A stretch of DNA of 55,501 nt, taken from contig NZ_LSRN01000016.1 of the NCBI RefSeq assembly GCF_001885615.1, positions 1 to 55,501 on the forward strand, in the 5' to 3' direction. The translations under genes and the position numbers were made by a program. The notes beneath the pieces are model-generated. The model made no database searches. It had not been told where the DNA came from and saw nothing but the letters and a program-made list of their open reading frames with translations. Within the stretch, counting starts at the first letter, position 1; every line of letters begins with the position of its first letter. The stretch is from Alkalibacterium sp. 20 (lineage in GTDB: Bacteria; Bacillota; Bacilli; Lactobacillales; Carnobacteriaceae_A). This document shows positions 17,053 through 25,889 of the stretch, piece after piece.

Positions 17053-17913
17053 TTAATTTGTTAATTTGCCACACTGTTGCACTATTTCGACCTTATAACA
17101 CTCCTGCAGTCTTTTAACAATTGAATTGCTTTTAAGCACAGTGAAAGACTGACTATCAACTTGATTCACTGGCATTATTTCTATCGTGGTACTTGAACAG
17201 AACACCTCATCAGCTTTCAATAAATCAGCAGTGCTATATGCTTGTTCATACACAGGAATATTCAATTTCTTAGCACAATTTCTCCAAACTACTTTTGTAA
17301 TCCCAGGTAAAATCAGATTACCATCAGGATGTGTGTAAATGGCTCCGTCTTTTACTATTGCTACATTTGAAGATGAACATTCTGTTACAGTTTGATCTCT
17401 ATGAAGAATAGCTTCGTCTGCATTGTGTTTATGTGCCTCATGTTTTAGCATGATATTGCCTAATAAAGAAATCATTTTTATGTCACATTTCAGCCAGCGA
17501 ATATCCTCTGTAATAATTGTTTTGATCCCCGTTTGCAGTTGCTCAAGGTTTCTTTCAGCCGTTGTGATAGAACCTGTCAACAGCGGTTTAACGTCCTGGG
17601 AAGGATACGTATGATCTCTCGGAGAAGCATTACCTCGCGTCATCTGTATATATAAATTACCTGTTTTAATTCCTGACTCTTTTAAGAGAGCAGTAATTAA
17701 AATTTTTATCTCATTCTTAGACTGTAACATATTCATTTCTATTTTATTCGCACTCGAAAAGAAACGATCAATATGATCATCTAAGCAAAAATACATATGA
17801 TTATAAATTCTGATAACCTCATAAATACCATCACCAAACTGGTATCCTCTATCCTCAAAGTCTATCTTGACTTCTTCTCTATCTACAATCTTATTATCCC
17901 AAATGACTTTCAT
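17053..17913 (-). CDS. dat: D-amino acid (D-alanine) aminotransferase
   Basis: This is a fold-type IV PLP enzyme that interconverts D-alanine and D-glutamate with their keto acids, supplying D-glutamate for peptidoglycan. The 286-aa product has the N-terminal YQFGDGIYEVIR motif and the PLP lysine in DIRWLKCDIKMISLL near residue 147. The C-terminal phosphate-binding SSSTTIEIMPV is also present. These features favour the D-amino acid type over branched-chain aminotransferases. Its ATG overlaps the ecsB stop (ATGA), so it is coupled to the ecs ABC transporter; a functional reason for that link is not known. Confidence 0.9.
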   Translation of the reverse strand: MKVIWDNKIVDREEVKIDFEDRGYQFGDGIYEVIRIYNHMYFCLDDHIDRFFSSANKIEMNMLQSKNEIKILITALLKESGIKTGNLYIQMTRGNASPRDHTYPSQDVKPLLTGSITTAERNLEQLQTGIKTIITEDIRWLKCDIKMISLLGNIMLKHEAHKHNADEAILHRDQTVTECSSSNVAIVKDGAIYTHPDGNLILPGITKVVWRNCAKKLNIPVYEQAYSTADLLKADEVFCSSTTIEIMPVNQVDSQSFTVLKSNSIVKRLQECYKVEIVQQCGKLTN

Positions 17914-19130
17914 GAAAATTTCTCCTTTTTATTTAAACGTCTGGGTAGATAACCGTATACAAATAAATAGATAAACATGATATTTATAGCCAGCAGCGCA
18001 GTCATCGTTACCCATCCACTACTGATTGATGCTAGACTATAAACGATTGTGCTCCCCGCTAACAATATGACTAATAATTTTTGAATAGTGTTAATCTTAT
18101 CAGTATCTGTATTAGGATACAATCTAAAATAAACTGTTTTTTTAAAAACTTGCCTCAATGGTATTAGTTGAAATCCGATGAGATACAAAAACAAAACACT
18201 TATAACACTGTTAATTATCCAGTTGTTTGAGAAATATATAGCAATACCTCCAATTAAAACCAACCTCAGATAGAGTCCACTGAAATTATAATTTCTGATA
18301 AACATTCTTGACAGAAAATATATTTCCGGATTTTGATTGAAGACAGAAAAATTATATAAGAAATCCAAAAATTTAAGTCTTTTAACTTTATGTTTAGAAT
18401 AAGGCGTTTCAATAAACATGTTGATGATTGAGTATATTTGTTGTGTGCGTCTTTGTTCAGTTTCAATAAGAGACTCCCAATTCCAGTTCTCAGAGCGAGT
18501 GTAAATAAAAACATACAAGAAAAAGATACTTACTGCAGCTAATGCTATGAAAAAGCCAATGAAGACTGAAATAAATACACTAGTTAGTATACCTGTCAGA
18601 GATATAGCAATAATAACATATCGAATATTTCTACTGGTTTCTAATTGATGCTGCTTCAAGGAATAATACAAATAAATGCCATGAGTCACTTTCCAGAACA
18701 CAAGTGTCAATATCCAGATGATCTGATTATCAGGTTCCATTTTCTCTATGCCGATCAGTAAAGGAACAGTCAAAAAACCGATCACTACTGTGTAGAAACT
18801 ATGAAATGTTAGGCTGTATACAAGATTTCTTCTCATTATAAGATTAAATTCTTTTTCTTTTGGCAAAAGAAAGACGGCATCTGCTGGTTTCACCAGCGTC
18901 CTTATGTTTCCGGAAAAAATAACAAGTAAAATAACCAGGGTTAAAACTACTCTGGGAAGCAAGGCCTCTACCAACACTGACTCTAAATAATTTTGATAAG
19001 CGAGACCTGTTGCTCCTGCCAACACGAGTAATAATATGACAAAATGATCATTCAAAACATATTTTAAATATTTGCCGAGGTTTTTATAATAGTATGATTG
19101 CCTGTTTTTAAACAACCCTTCGATCGTCAT
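17910..19130 (-). CDS. ecsB: ABC transporter permease EcsB
   Basis: This is the membrane subunit of the EcsAB ABC transporter, which in Bacillus affects secretion, competence and site-2 protease (RasP) activity; the transported substrate is unsettled. The 406-aa product has about eight to ten hydrophobic segments and the family motif PADAVFLLPKE near residues 82-92 in a cytoplasmic loop. The start overlaps the ecsA stop (ATGA) and the end overlaps the dat start (ATGA), so all three are translationally coupled. No extra domain is seen. Confidence 0.93.
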   Translation of the reverse strand: MTIEGLFKNRQSYYYKNLGKYLKYVLNDHFVILLLVLAGATGLAYQNYLESVLVEALLPRVVLTLVILLVIFSGNIRTLVKPADAVFLLPKEKEFNLIMRRNLVYSLTFHSFYTVVIGFLTVPLLIGIEKMEPDNQIIWILTLVFWKVTHGIYLYYSLKQHQLETSRNIRYVIIAISLTGILTSVFISVFIGFFIALAAVSIFFLYVFIYTRSENWNWESLIETEQRRTQQIYSIINMFIETPYSKHKVKRLKFLDFLYNFSVFNQNPEIYFLSRMFIRNYNFSGLYLRLVLIGGIAIYFSNNWIINSVISVLFLYLIGFQLIPLRQVFKKTVYFRLYPNTDTDKINTIQKLLVILLAGSTIVYSLASISSGWVTMTALLAINIMFIYLFVYGYLPRRLNKKEKFS

Positions 19131-19867
19131 TTTAAAAACCCTTCCCTGTCGGCCAATTGTGTATACATTTCATCTAAACTGGCTTCAGGCATGCCGAATT
19201 CTTTTCGCAACTCAGTTAATGTCCCCTTAGCATAAATTTCTCCATTATCTATGATGACAAATCTGTCACAAATCCTTTCTGCACTAGCTAACACATGAGT
19301 AGACATCAGTATGGAGGCACCCTCTCGTTTCTTCTGTTCCATCATTTGAATCAAGTCCCTTATCGCTATTGGATCCAAACCTAAAAAGGGTTCATCGATG
19401 ATATAAAGAGAGGGCTCAATAATAAACGCACACACGATCATTACCTTCTGTTTCATACCTTTAGAAAAATCACTGGGAAACCATTCCAAACGATCCGTTA
19501 AACGAAACTTTTCCAATAATGGTATCGCTCTATCCATTGCTACAGAAATGTCTACGTCATATGCCATTGCGGTTATCTCAATGTGCTCTTTAAGCGTTAA
19601 CTCATCATACAGCAAAGGCGTTTCGGGTATAAATCCTATTTTTTTTCTATATAATGAAGGATTATCTTTTAATGTTTTGCCATCCAGCTTTATTTGGCCT
19701 TCGAAAGGTTCCATCAATCCAATTACATGCTTGATCGTTGTGCTTTTACCGGCACCATTTAAACCAATTAAGCCGATCAATTCCCCATCATTCAAATCAA
19801 ATGAGATATTTTTTAAAACAGGCATCCGACTGTATCCGCCTGTTACATTTTCAATTTTAAGGCTCAT
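19127..19867 (-). CDS. ecsA: ABC transporter ATP-binding protein EcsA
   Basis: This is the ATPase of the EcsAB transporter. Walker A is GLNGAGKST, followed by a Q-loop, a diverged signature (DFSKGMKQK) and Walker B SLYIIDEPFLGLDP, with the H-loop in STHVL. The frame continues upstream to 20047, but those codons overlap the hit promoter region. GGAAGG lies nine bases before the ATG at 19867 (MSLKIENVTGG), giving 246 aa, the normal EcsA length. It heads ecsA-ecsB-dat and diverges from hit, the same ecs/hit pairing as in Bacillus. Confidence 0.95.
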   Translation of the reverse strand: MSLKIENVTGGYSRMPVLKNISFDLNDGELIGLIGLNGAGKSTTIKHVIGLMEPFEGQIKLDGKTLKDNPSLYRKKIGFIPETPLLYDELTLKEHIEITAMAYDVDISVAMDRAIPLLEKFRLTDRLEWFPSDFSKGMKQKVMIVCAFIIEPSLYIIDEPFLGLDPIAIRDLIQMMEQKKREGASILMSTHVLASAERICDRFVIIDNGEIYAKGTLTELRKEFGMPEASLDEMYTQLADREGFLK

Positions 19868-19917
19868 TAATATGTTCCTTCCTACGTATAATGTAATTAT
19901 TTTACCATATCTAGATC

Positions 19918-19937
19918 GCCTAAAATGAATTTTAGGC
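19918..19937. promoter_or_regulatory. Inverted repeat between ecsA and hit
   Basis: The 8-bp arms GCCTAAAA and TTTTAGGC are separated by TGAA in the divergent ecsA/hit intergenic region. It could be an operator or a hairpin; no regulator can be named. Confidence 0.45.
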
Positions 19938-19964
19938 TTCTTTTTATTATTTAACCTTATTATA

Positions 19965-19973
19965 TGATAAAAT
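19965..19973 (+). promoter_or_regulatory. Extended -10 promoter of hit-ytxH
   Basis: TGA-TAAAAT lies 34 nt before the hit ATG. The -35 is poor, consistent with an extended -10 type. Confidence 0.5.
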
Positions 19974-20006
19974 GATGATATACAAAATGAGTGAAAGAGG
20001 GATAAT

Positions 20007-20432
20007 ATGAGCGAGTGTATTTTTTGTAAAATTATCGAAGGAGACATCCCTTCTCGTAAAGTCTATGAAGATGACGATGTTATAGCTATCCTGGATATGT
20101 CTCAAGTCACTAAAGGACATACGCTGGTCATATCCAAAGAACATGTAAGGAACATTTTAGATTACTCAGATGATTTAGCCGCTAAAGTGTTCTCAAAAAT
20201 ACCAAAAATTGCTAGAGCGGTCAAAAGCTTTGATCCTACTTGTAAAGGATTGAATGTGTTAATGAACAACGAAGAAATTGCTTCTCAAAGTGTGTTTCAC
20301 GGCCATATCCACTTGCTTCCTAGATACGATAAGGGTGATGGTTTTGGCTTGAAATGGGAAACACATGCTGATGACTATTCAGAAGAACAACTGGATGAAA
20401 TCATGGCAGCAATCAAAAAAGAATTGAAATAA
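20007..20432 (+). CDS. hit: HIT family nucleotide hydrolase
   Basis: This is a histidine-triad protein of the HinT/Hit branch that hydrolyses adenosine 5'-phosphoramidates and similar mononucleotide conjugates. The catalytic triad is His98-x-His100-x-His102 (HGHIHLL). The N-terminus MSECIFCKII has the CxxC start of bacterial Hit proteins. At 141 aa it is normal length. GAGGG precedes the ATG by five bases. It diverges from ecsA, as in Bacillus, where hit also adjoins ecs, and is followed 16 bp later by the YtxH-like gene. Confidence 0.95.
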   Translation: MSECIFCKIIEGDIPSRKVYEDDDVIAILDMSQVTKGHTLVISKEHVRNILDYSDDLAAKVFSKIPKIARAVKSFDPTCKGLNVLMNNEEIASQSVFHGHIHLLPRYDKGDGFGLKWETHADDYSEEQLDEIMAAIKKELK

Positions 20433-20447
20433 TAGAGGAGGATTTAA

Positions 20448-20795
20448 ATGAAACATTTTCTACTAGGAAGTTTATCTGGCTTAGTCGCCGGAGGTATTTA
20501 TGGTTTAATCAAAACTCCGCGATCAGGTGAGGAAAATCAGCAAGCTCTAAAAAATTATGTTGATGAAACATCTGACCATCTTCAAGATGTCTCAAATAAA
20601 GTAAATGAATTAAAAATTTCCATTAATCAATTAACAACTGAAATATCCTTTGTTCAAAATGATTTTATGGATGAAATGCAGCTTATCGCTAAAGAGTTCC
20701 AGCATGAAGCAGAACCCCGCTTACGACGAATACAAGAAAAATCAGGAAAAATTCAAACCGAAGTTGAAGATACTGCTACCACTATAAATGCCTAA
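20448..20795 (+). CDS. YtxH-like membrane-anchored coiled-coil protein
   Basis: The 115-aa product has an N-terminal glycine-rich membrane segment (LLGSLSGLVAGGIYGLI, about 4-20). It is followed by PRSGEE and a long amphipathic alpha-helical region, typical of the YtxH/YhaH family linked in Bacillus with the hit-yhaH-prsA region. No enzyme motif is present, and its role is unknown. It is co-transcribed with hit, with GAGGAGG before the start, and ends at a strong terminator shared with the convergent prsA. Confidence 0.85.
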   Translation: MKHFLLGSLSGLVAGGIYGLIKTPRSGEENQQALKNYVDETSDHLQDVSNKVNELKISINQLTTEISFVQNDFMDEMQLIAKEFQHEAEPRLRRIQEKSGKIQTEVEDTATTINA

Positions 20796-20834
20796 TGTAT
20801 AGAAATAATTTGTATTACTTTTTTATATTCTAAC

Positions 20835-20893
20835 AAAAAAACACCTTTTCATAACTGGCTCTTGATTGAACCAGTAGATGAAAAGGTGTTTTT
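20835..20893. terminator. Bidirectional terminator between ytxH-like gene and prsA
   Basis: The arms AAAAAACACCTTTTCAT and ATGAAAAGGTGTTTTT pair, with a second inner stem ACTGG/CCAGT. It lies between convergent genes and has A/T runs on both flanks. Confidence 0.93.
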
Positions 20894-20903
20894 AAGTTGA
20901 AAA

Positions 20904-21950
20904 TTACTCTTCGTCAGAAGTTTCTTCTTCTACATCTTCTTCTGATGTTTCCGGATCTTCTTCTGTTCCTTCAGGGATATCCATTCCTTCTTCTGATTCT
21001 TCAGGAATATCCATTCCTTCTTCTGTTCCTTCAGGAACATCCATTCCTTCGGGTGTTTCTTCTACTCCAGGCATGTCCATAAATTGTTGCATGGCACCCG
21101 CTAGTTCTTCATCTGTTATTTGAACATTAGCGCCTTGAACGACGTTGCTGATAGCTTCTTGAACAAGTTGTTGATCTTGCATATAACCATCAGTGATCAT
21201 CGTTTCAATATTTTCACGTTCTTCTTCAAGTGTCCCTTTTTCTCCCATTTCTACCATTTTAATAATATGGTAACCAAATTCAGATTCTACAGGTTCTTGA
21301 GTGATTTCGTCTTGCTCTAGTTCCGCAGCTGCTTCTTCAAATTCAGGAACAAAACGGCCAGGTTCTAAAGCTAACTCACCATTTGCCTCAACCGTTCCTG
21401 TATCTATAGAATGTTCAGCAACTAATTCGCCAAAGTCGGCACCATCATTTAATTGATCAATAATATCTTGAGCAAGTTCTTCTTCCTCAACAAGAATGTG
21501 GGCAACTGTTGTGTCTGCTATATATTCATCATAAGCGGCTTCCACTTCTTCATCAGTCATATCAGTATGTGCAAGAATAGCTTCTTTTACATATAATGAG
21601 GTACGAATATTTTGTTTCACATCATCTAGAGATAAACCTTGTGCGGTTAACATTTCTTCGAATGCTTCAACGCCTCCGTAAGGTTCTGCTTCTGCTTCAA
21701 ATTCAGCATCTACGTCTTCATCGGATACGGCATCTCCAAATTCATTTTCAAGAATATCTTCAAACAGAATCTGTTGAAGCATTTGTTCTCCATATGACAT
21801 GCCACTTTCAGTTGGTTCATTTTTCATACGTTCGTATAAGTCATCTTCACGTATTCTTCCAGCTTCAGTTGAAGCTACTTCTGGACTACTTGAACAACTA
21901 GCTAATAACAAACCTGAACTAGCCATTGCGCCTACTAACCATTTTTTCAT
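20904..21950 (-). CDS. prsA: Foldase lipoprotein PrsA with acidic repeat tail
   Basis: PrsA is a lipid-anchored extracellular peptidyl-prolyl isomerase that folds secreted proteins after Sec export. A signal peptide with lipobox LLASC puts the lipidated cysteine at residue 19. A parvulin domain spans about 148-240 (VAHILV at its start, FGYHIIKM at its end), flanked by the NC helical domains. The C-terminus (about 290-348) is unusual: a very acidic tail containing three 10-residue tandem units of the type EGMDIPEGTE. At 348 aa it is longer than typical 290-310 aa homologues because of the tail. The protein is strongly acidic overall, which would suit a saline or alkaline habitat (inference). 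Its neighbours yhaM and hit are conserved with Bacillus. Confidence 0.95.
   Translation of the reverse strand: MKKWLVGAMASSGLLLASCSSSPEVASTEAGRIREDDLYERMKNEPTESGMSYGEQMLQQILFEDILENEFGDAVSDEDVDAEFEAEAEPYGGVEAFEEMLTAQGLSLDDVKQNIRTSLYVKEAILAHTDMTDEEVEAAYDEYIADTTVAHILVEEEELAQDIIDQLNDGADFGELVAEHSIDTGTVEANGELALEPGRFVPEFEEAAAELEQDEITQEPVESEFGYHIIKMVEMGEKGTLEEERENIETMITDGYMQDQQLVQEAISNVVQGANVQITDEELAGAMQQFMDMPGVEETPEGMDVPEGTEEGMDIPEESEEGMDIPEGTEEDPETSEEDVEEETSDEE
20961..21050 (-). repeat. Three 30-bp tandem repeats inside prsA
   Basis: Three in-phase 30-bp units (20961-20990, 20991-21020, 21021-21050) differ at a few positions only. They encode EGMD[I/V]PE[G/E][T/S]E three times in the acidic PrsA tail. 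Unit number could vary by slippage without breaking the frame. Confidence 0.9.
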
Positions 21951-22022
21951 ATTAAAGAAAACACATCCTATTATTTTGTTTGATTTTTTATCATTAAATC
22001 ATTAACCCTCGGTACTTAAATA

Positions 22023-22031
22023 AATATACCA
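22023..22031 (-). promoter_or_regulatory. Extended -10 promoter of prsA
   Basis: The minus strand reads TGG-TATATT at 22031-22023, about 73 nt upstream of the prsA ATG, with a poor -35 (TTTCAT at 17 bases). Confidence 0.4.
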
Positions 22032-22115
22032 TAGGTTATATAAAAATGAAAACGTATAAATGAAAAAGAATTTTTCCTTCACAAACTCTTCATTGAACTT
22101 TCGTTTTCGTAAAGA

Positions 22116-23072
22116 CTATGAAGATGGATTTTCATAGTTTTTCTTATAAAATGATCGGTTATCCATGGCCCAAATCTTATCAGAGAATTCACCCGGCTCA
22201 GTTCTTCTAAGCGCAGTGTGCATCATGTTCATCTTTGCATCAATTTGATCGATATAGTGAATTATTTCTGCCTCAGGTATCAGAGGTCTTACTGGGGAAC
22301 CATATTCAAGTTCACCGTGGTGAGCTAAAACGACGTGTTTAAGCAACAAGACGTCTTCATGCTCTTCATCGATTTTCAGTTCCTTGCAAGCTCTAACTAT
22401 ATCTTCATTAATCATGACAATATGCCCAATCAATTTGCCTTCAAGGGTGTAATCTGTTGCCGTAGGTCCACTTAATTCGACAACTTTCCCCACATCGTGC
22501 AAGATGATACCCGAAAACAGTAAGGAGACATCAAGATCGCTGTATAGTTCAGATAAAGACCGGGAAATACGAAGCATACTGATGGTATGATAAGCCAACC
22601 CACCCATAAAGGCATGATGATTCGTTTTCGCAGCCGGACTCTGAAAAAAATCATGCTGATATTTTTTCATAATGAATCTTACTATTCGATTCAAGTTGGC
22701 ATTTGTAATGTCAAATAGCGCATGATTAAATTCTTCTACCATTTTGTCTTTATTGACCGGGGCTCGTTCAACATATAATTCAGGATTGTTTGGTTCATCA
22801 TCTTTGGCTAGTCGAATAGAATTGATGCGTATCTGAGGACTCCCTTTGTATTCATCTCTTTTACCCTCTAGCTTAATCACTGTTCCAGGCTTAAAAAGGT
22901 CACTATCTTCAGGTGTTATGTCCCAATAGTTAGCACTTATTTCTCCACTGGTATCCTGAAAAACGAAAGATAAATACGGCTTGTTTGTTCGCGTAATTTT
23001 TTCTTCTGCAGACTTAATTAAAACATGCATATTTACTTGCTCATCTTTCTGATAGTCATATATTTTTTTCAT
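22116..23072 (-). CDS. yhaM: 3'-5' exoribonuclease YhaM
   Basis: YhaM trims 3' ends of RNA in Gram-positive bacteria; it also acts on single-stranded DNA in vitro. The 318-aa product has an N-terminal OB-fold (about 14-95) and a C-terminal HD domain. The metal-binding histidines and aspartate are recognisable in HHAFMGGLAYHT, GIILHDVGKV and VLAHHGELEYG. It lies 13 bp after yhaN and is the last gene of yhaO-yhaN-yhaM. Whether it acts with YhaNO on the same substrates is not known. Confidence 0.96.
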   Translation of the reverse strand: MKKIYDYQKDEQVNMHVLIKSAEEKITRTNKPYLSFVFQDTSGEISANYWDITPEDSDLFKPGTVIKLEGKRDEYKGSPQIRINSIRLAKDDEPNNPELYVERAPVNKDKMVEEFNHALFDITNANLNRIVRFIMKKYQHDFFQSPAAKTNHHAFMGGLAYHTISMLRISRSLSELYSDLDVSLLFSGIILHDVGKVVELSGPTATDYTLEGKLIGHIVMINEDIVRACKELKIDEEHEDVLLLKHVVLAHHGELEYGSPVRPLIPEAEIIHYIDQIDAKMNMMHTALRRTEPGEFSDKIWAMDNRSFYKKNYENPSS

Positions 23073-23084
23073 ATCTCAGCTCTC

Positions 23085-25889
23085 CTAATCGGCCTTATTT
23101 TTTAAGTATACGCAATTATCATCTTCAATAAAAGAGTGAATACGTTGATCAAAAGAAAAATAGATTAACTGAATATCTTTATCGAAACTAGTCAAAAGTT
23201 CATACATTTTCTTAACACGTAAGGAATCAAGATTAACAAACGGATCATCAATTAAAATCGGGAATTGAATACTTTCTTTTGTGGCCTTAATAAACGCTAA
23301 TCTCAAGGCTATATATAATGGTTCTACTGTGCCTCGTGACAAATCTTCACTACGCCATTTGTTTCCATTATTATCGATGACAAATAAGTCATCTTCATCG
23401 AAAACGAGTTGCTGATATTTCTCACTTGTCAGAAAACTAAAAAAGGATGCAGCAATAGACAAAGTATGTGGTAGCTTGTCTTCTTTTGCATGATGCAATG
23501 TCTTCTCAATAATACCTGCAGCCGACTTGAGTATCGACCATTCGTTTACCACTTCTTGATAATAACTCTTTTCATTCTCGTATTCTTGAAGAAGCTCAGT
23601 GTATGTGCCACCATCTTCCAACCGTTTAATCTGCATTTCTATTTCCATCATTTTTTTCATGATATCTTTCTGCTCAGATGTTAATAGCTGCTGTTGTTCT
23701 TTAAGTTTCATCATTTTTTCATCCAAGCTATTCAGCTTCAATTTTAAGTGCGGCTCGTCTCGAACGGGAAGTTTTTCCAATAATAAAGATAATCTCAGCT
23801 CTTTTTCATTCTTTTCTTTTTGAGTAGTATAGAGATTATAGACCTCTTCATGATTCGTCGTGTTTAGTGATTCGAAAAATCGTCGCTTCGACCTTTTTAT
23901 TTCATTCACTTTTTGTACATAATAATTGATTTCATGTTGAACCGCATCTGTTTCTTTCATATAATCTTTTAATTCTCGTTGTTCTTTTTTAATTTCCCTA
24001 AAAACACTCTTCACTTCTTTAAATTTTTCTACCACATCTTCTGCTATGAGCGTTCGCTTAAATAAATGTTCGAAAGAATTTAAGCGTTCATTGAGAACTC
24101 TTAACGTGCTCTCGGTATGATGAGTTAAAGCAGACTCTTTTTCAAGTAATTCTCTTAAAGCATCATATATTTTCAGTTTATCCAAAATCGAATAAATTGT
24201 TATATTATCTGAATAATCATGCTTTTGTTTCCAATACTCAAAATCTTCGTCAATTAAACGTTTGGTTTTCTTAACGTTACCTAAATTCATGACACTTTCT
24301 TCTTTATGTGATTGATAGTCGTCATTTGCAGCTAATAGTTCTTTCCACTGGTTCCTCAAGTTTTTTTGTTGGTACAAGAGATTTCGTTGTTCTTGTGAAA
24401 AGCTTTCGGAACTTTCTTTCTCGGTACGAGATGTAAAATAAAATAAAATGAGATTTAGGGCAATTAAACCAATACTGTACAAAGGATTGATTGTGTAAAG
24501 ATATAAACTGATTAAAAAAGTTAAAGTAATCGTAAGCGGCATAATAAATGTTTTTGTTTTCTTTTTATTTTGGTTTTCTGTGTCACTTGTTTTCTTGTCT
24601 AATTCAGTTAATTCATTAAATCTTGAGAGAGGCAACAACTGAGTTTCTATTTTGTCTATCATATCATCATTGATATTTATACGATAAAGCAAAGCTTTTT
24701 CGTCTTCCACTAAAGCAGTGATTTTATTATCAAGCTCTAACATCCTATTATGAGTATTTTCCAGATAATCATTGTCTCCAGACTTTAGTGTTTGTGGTAG
24801 AGGTTCAGCGAGGGAAATATCTTCTCTGATTTTAGTTTCTGTTATCATTTGTTTGATGTTAGACAGATCTTTTCTTTTCAATTGTAAATCTTGAACCTTA
24901 TCCTCCCAAACATCCATCTCTTTTTCAAAAACGATCAATTCTTCTTCATTTTGTTGATACATAACCAACTCTTTTGATGGTTTGTACTGATGCTGAAGCG
25001 TTTTCTGCCTATCTTGTAATCCATTTATTTTCTGCTGATATGTTTCGATATCACTATGAAATTGTTTTAACTGATACAAGCCTTCTTCTGGTAAATTTAA
25101 ATCAGGTAATTCTTCTAATCTATTTTTTATTGTTTCGATTTCTTCAATCGTTTCCTTATATTTTGATAGTTCATTAAGGTTATTTAATTCTTCAGTGGTC
25201 TTTTCTAATTTCAATTCCACATTTTCCAATTGATCCTGTTTCGCTAAATCATCTTTAATTAAGTTAATGTATGATTCATTGTTTTCTTTAGCAGAATCGA
25301 GCACTTGTTTCTTTTCTTTTAATTTCATTTGTATTTGGTTGATTATCGGCTTTCTTCCCATCGGTTTAAATAATTTCCCGGCCTGAGAATGGTAGTAGTC
25401 TGCTTGTTTCAAATATTTTTCATGACCCAAGGCACCGATACTTAAGAAGAAGCGATTGAATTGCTCTTCGTTCAATTCTTGAATATCTTCTATACCCTTT
25501 AGATCAAATGAATAGATGCTATCGTAAAAAGATCTTGATTTTCCATGAAAGAGCGTACTTAAAATAGTTTCGTCACCTGTAGTACCATCTTCAAACTGGA
25601 CAACAACATCACCCGTCACTTTTCCCAAGACGCGTTCAATACTCACTTCTCCAAAACGTTTGTCTTGAATGATTATTTTACCTCCATAGCGACTACTTTC
25701 TTTCGGTTCATAGCGGCTTGAAGAACTATGTCTTGTAGGAAAGCCGAAGAAGATGCTATGAATAAATGACATCAGAGTCGATTTCCCTGCTTCATTTTCT
25801 CCAAAAAACAGTTGGAAAGGTGCCTGAACTTCAAATTCTGCATCGATCCATTTTCCATACCCATAAATAATTATTTTCTTAATAATCAT
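23085..25889 (-). CDS. yhaN: SMC/SbcC-like ATPase YhaN with central membrane segment
   Basis: This is a large RecF/SbcC-type ATPase presumed to partner the nuclease YhaO. The N-terminal Walker A is FFGENEAGKST (about residues 29-39). The C-terminal signature (EDLSRGTVEPL) and Walker B (FPILIDDPFVNLD) lie near 850-890. Between them are long coiled coils. In the middle, at about 446-486, is a strongly hydrophobic stretch long enough for two transmembrane passes, where SMC proteins have a hinge. At 934 aa it is similar to Bacillus YhaN. It overlaps yhaO by 11 bp and is 13 bp from yhaM. The operon is usually grouped with DNA repair, but the substrate is uncertain. Confidence 0.94.
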   Translation of the reverse strand: MIIKKIIIYGYGKWIDAEFEVQAPFQLFFGENEAGKSTLMSFIHSIFFGFPTRHSSSSRYEPKESSRYGGKIIIQDKRFGEVSIERVLGKVTGDVVVQFEDGTTGDETILSTLFHGKSRSFYDSIYSFDLKGIEDIQELNEEQFNRFFLSIGALGHEKYLKQADYYHSQAGKLFKPMGRKPIINQIQMKLKEKKQVLDSAKENNESYINLIKDDLAKQDQLENVELKLEKTTEELNNLNELSKYKETIEEIETIKNRLEELPDLNLPEEGLYQLKQFHSDIETYQQKINGLQDRQKTLQHQYKPSKELVMYQQNEEELIVFEKEMDVWEDKVQDLQLKRKDLSNIKQMITETKIREDISLAEPLPQTLKSGDNDYLENTHNRMLELDNKITALVEDEKALLYRININDDMIDKIETQLLPLSRFNELTELDKKTSDTENQNKKKTKTFIMPLTITLTFLISLYLYTINPLYSIGLIALNLILFYFTSRTEKESSESFSQEQRNLLYQQKNLRNQWKELLAANDDYQSHKEESVMNLGNVKKTKRLIDEDFEYWKQKHDYSDNITIYSILDKLKIYDALRELLEKESALTHHTESTLRVLNERLNSFEHLFKRTLIAEDVVEKFKEVKSVFREIKKEQRELKDYMKETDAVQHEINYYVQKVNEIKRSKRRFFESLNTTNHEEVYNLYTTQKEKNEKELRLSLLLEKLPVRDEPHLKLKLNSLDEKMMKLKEQQQLLTSEQKDIMKKMMEIEMQIKRLEDGGTYTELLQEYENEKSYYQEVVNEWSILKSAAGIIEKTLHHAKEDKLPHTLSIAASFFSFLTSEKYQQLVFDEDDLFVIDNNGNKWRSEDLSRGTVEPLYIALRLAFIKATKESIQFPILIDDPFVNLDSLRVKKMYELLTSFDKDIQLIYFSFDQRIHSFIEDDNCVYLKNKAD

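Noticed and set aside
22117-22150. CTATGAA/TTCATAG hairpin as terminator of yhaM
   Set aside because: It lies inside the end of the yhaM coding sequence and its T-run is on the wrong strand for yhaM.
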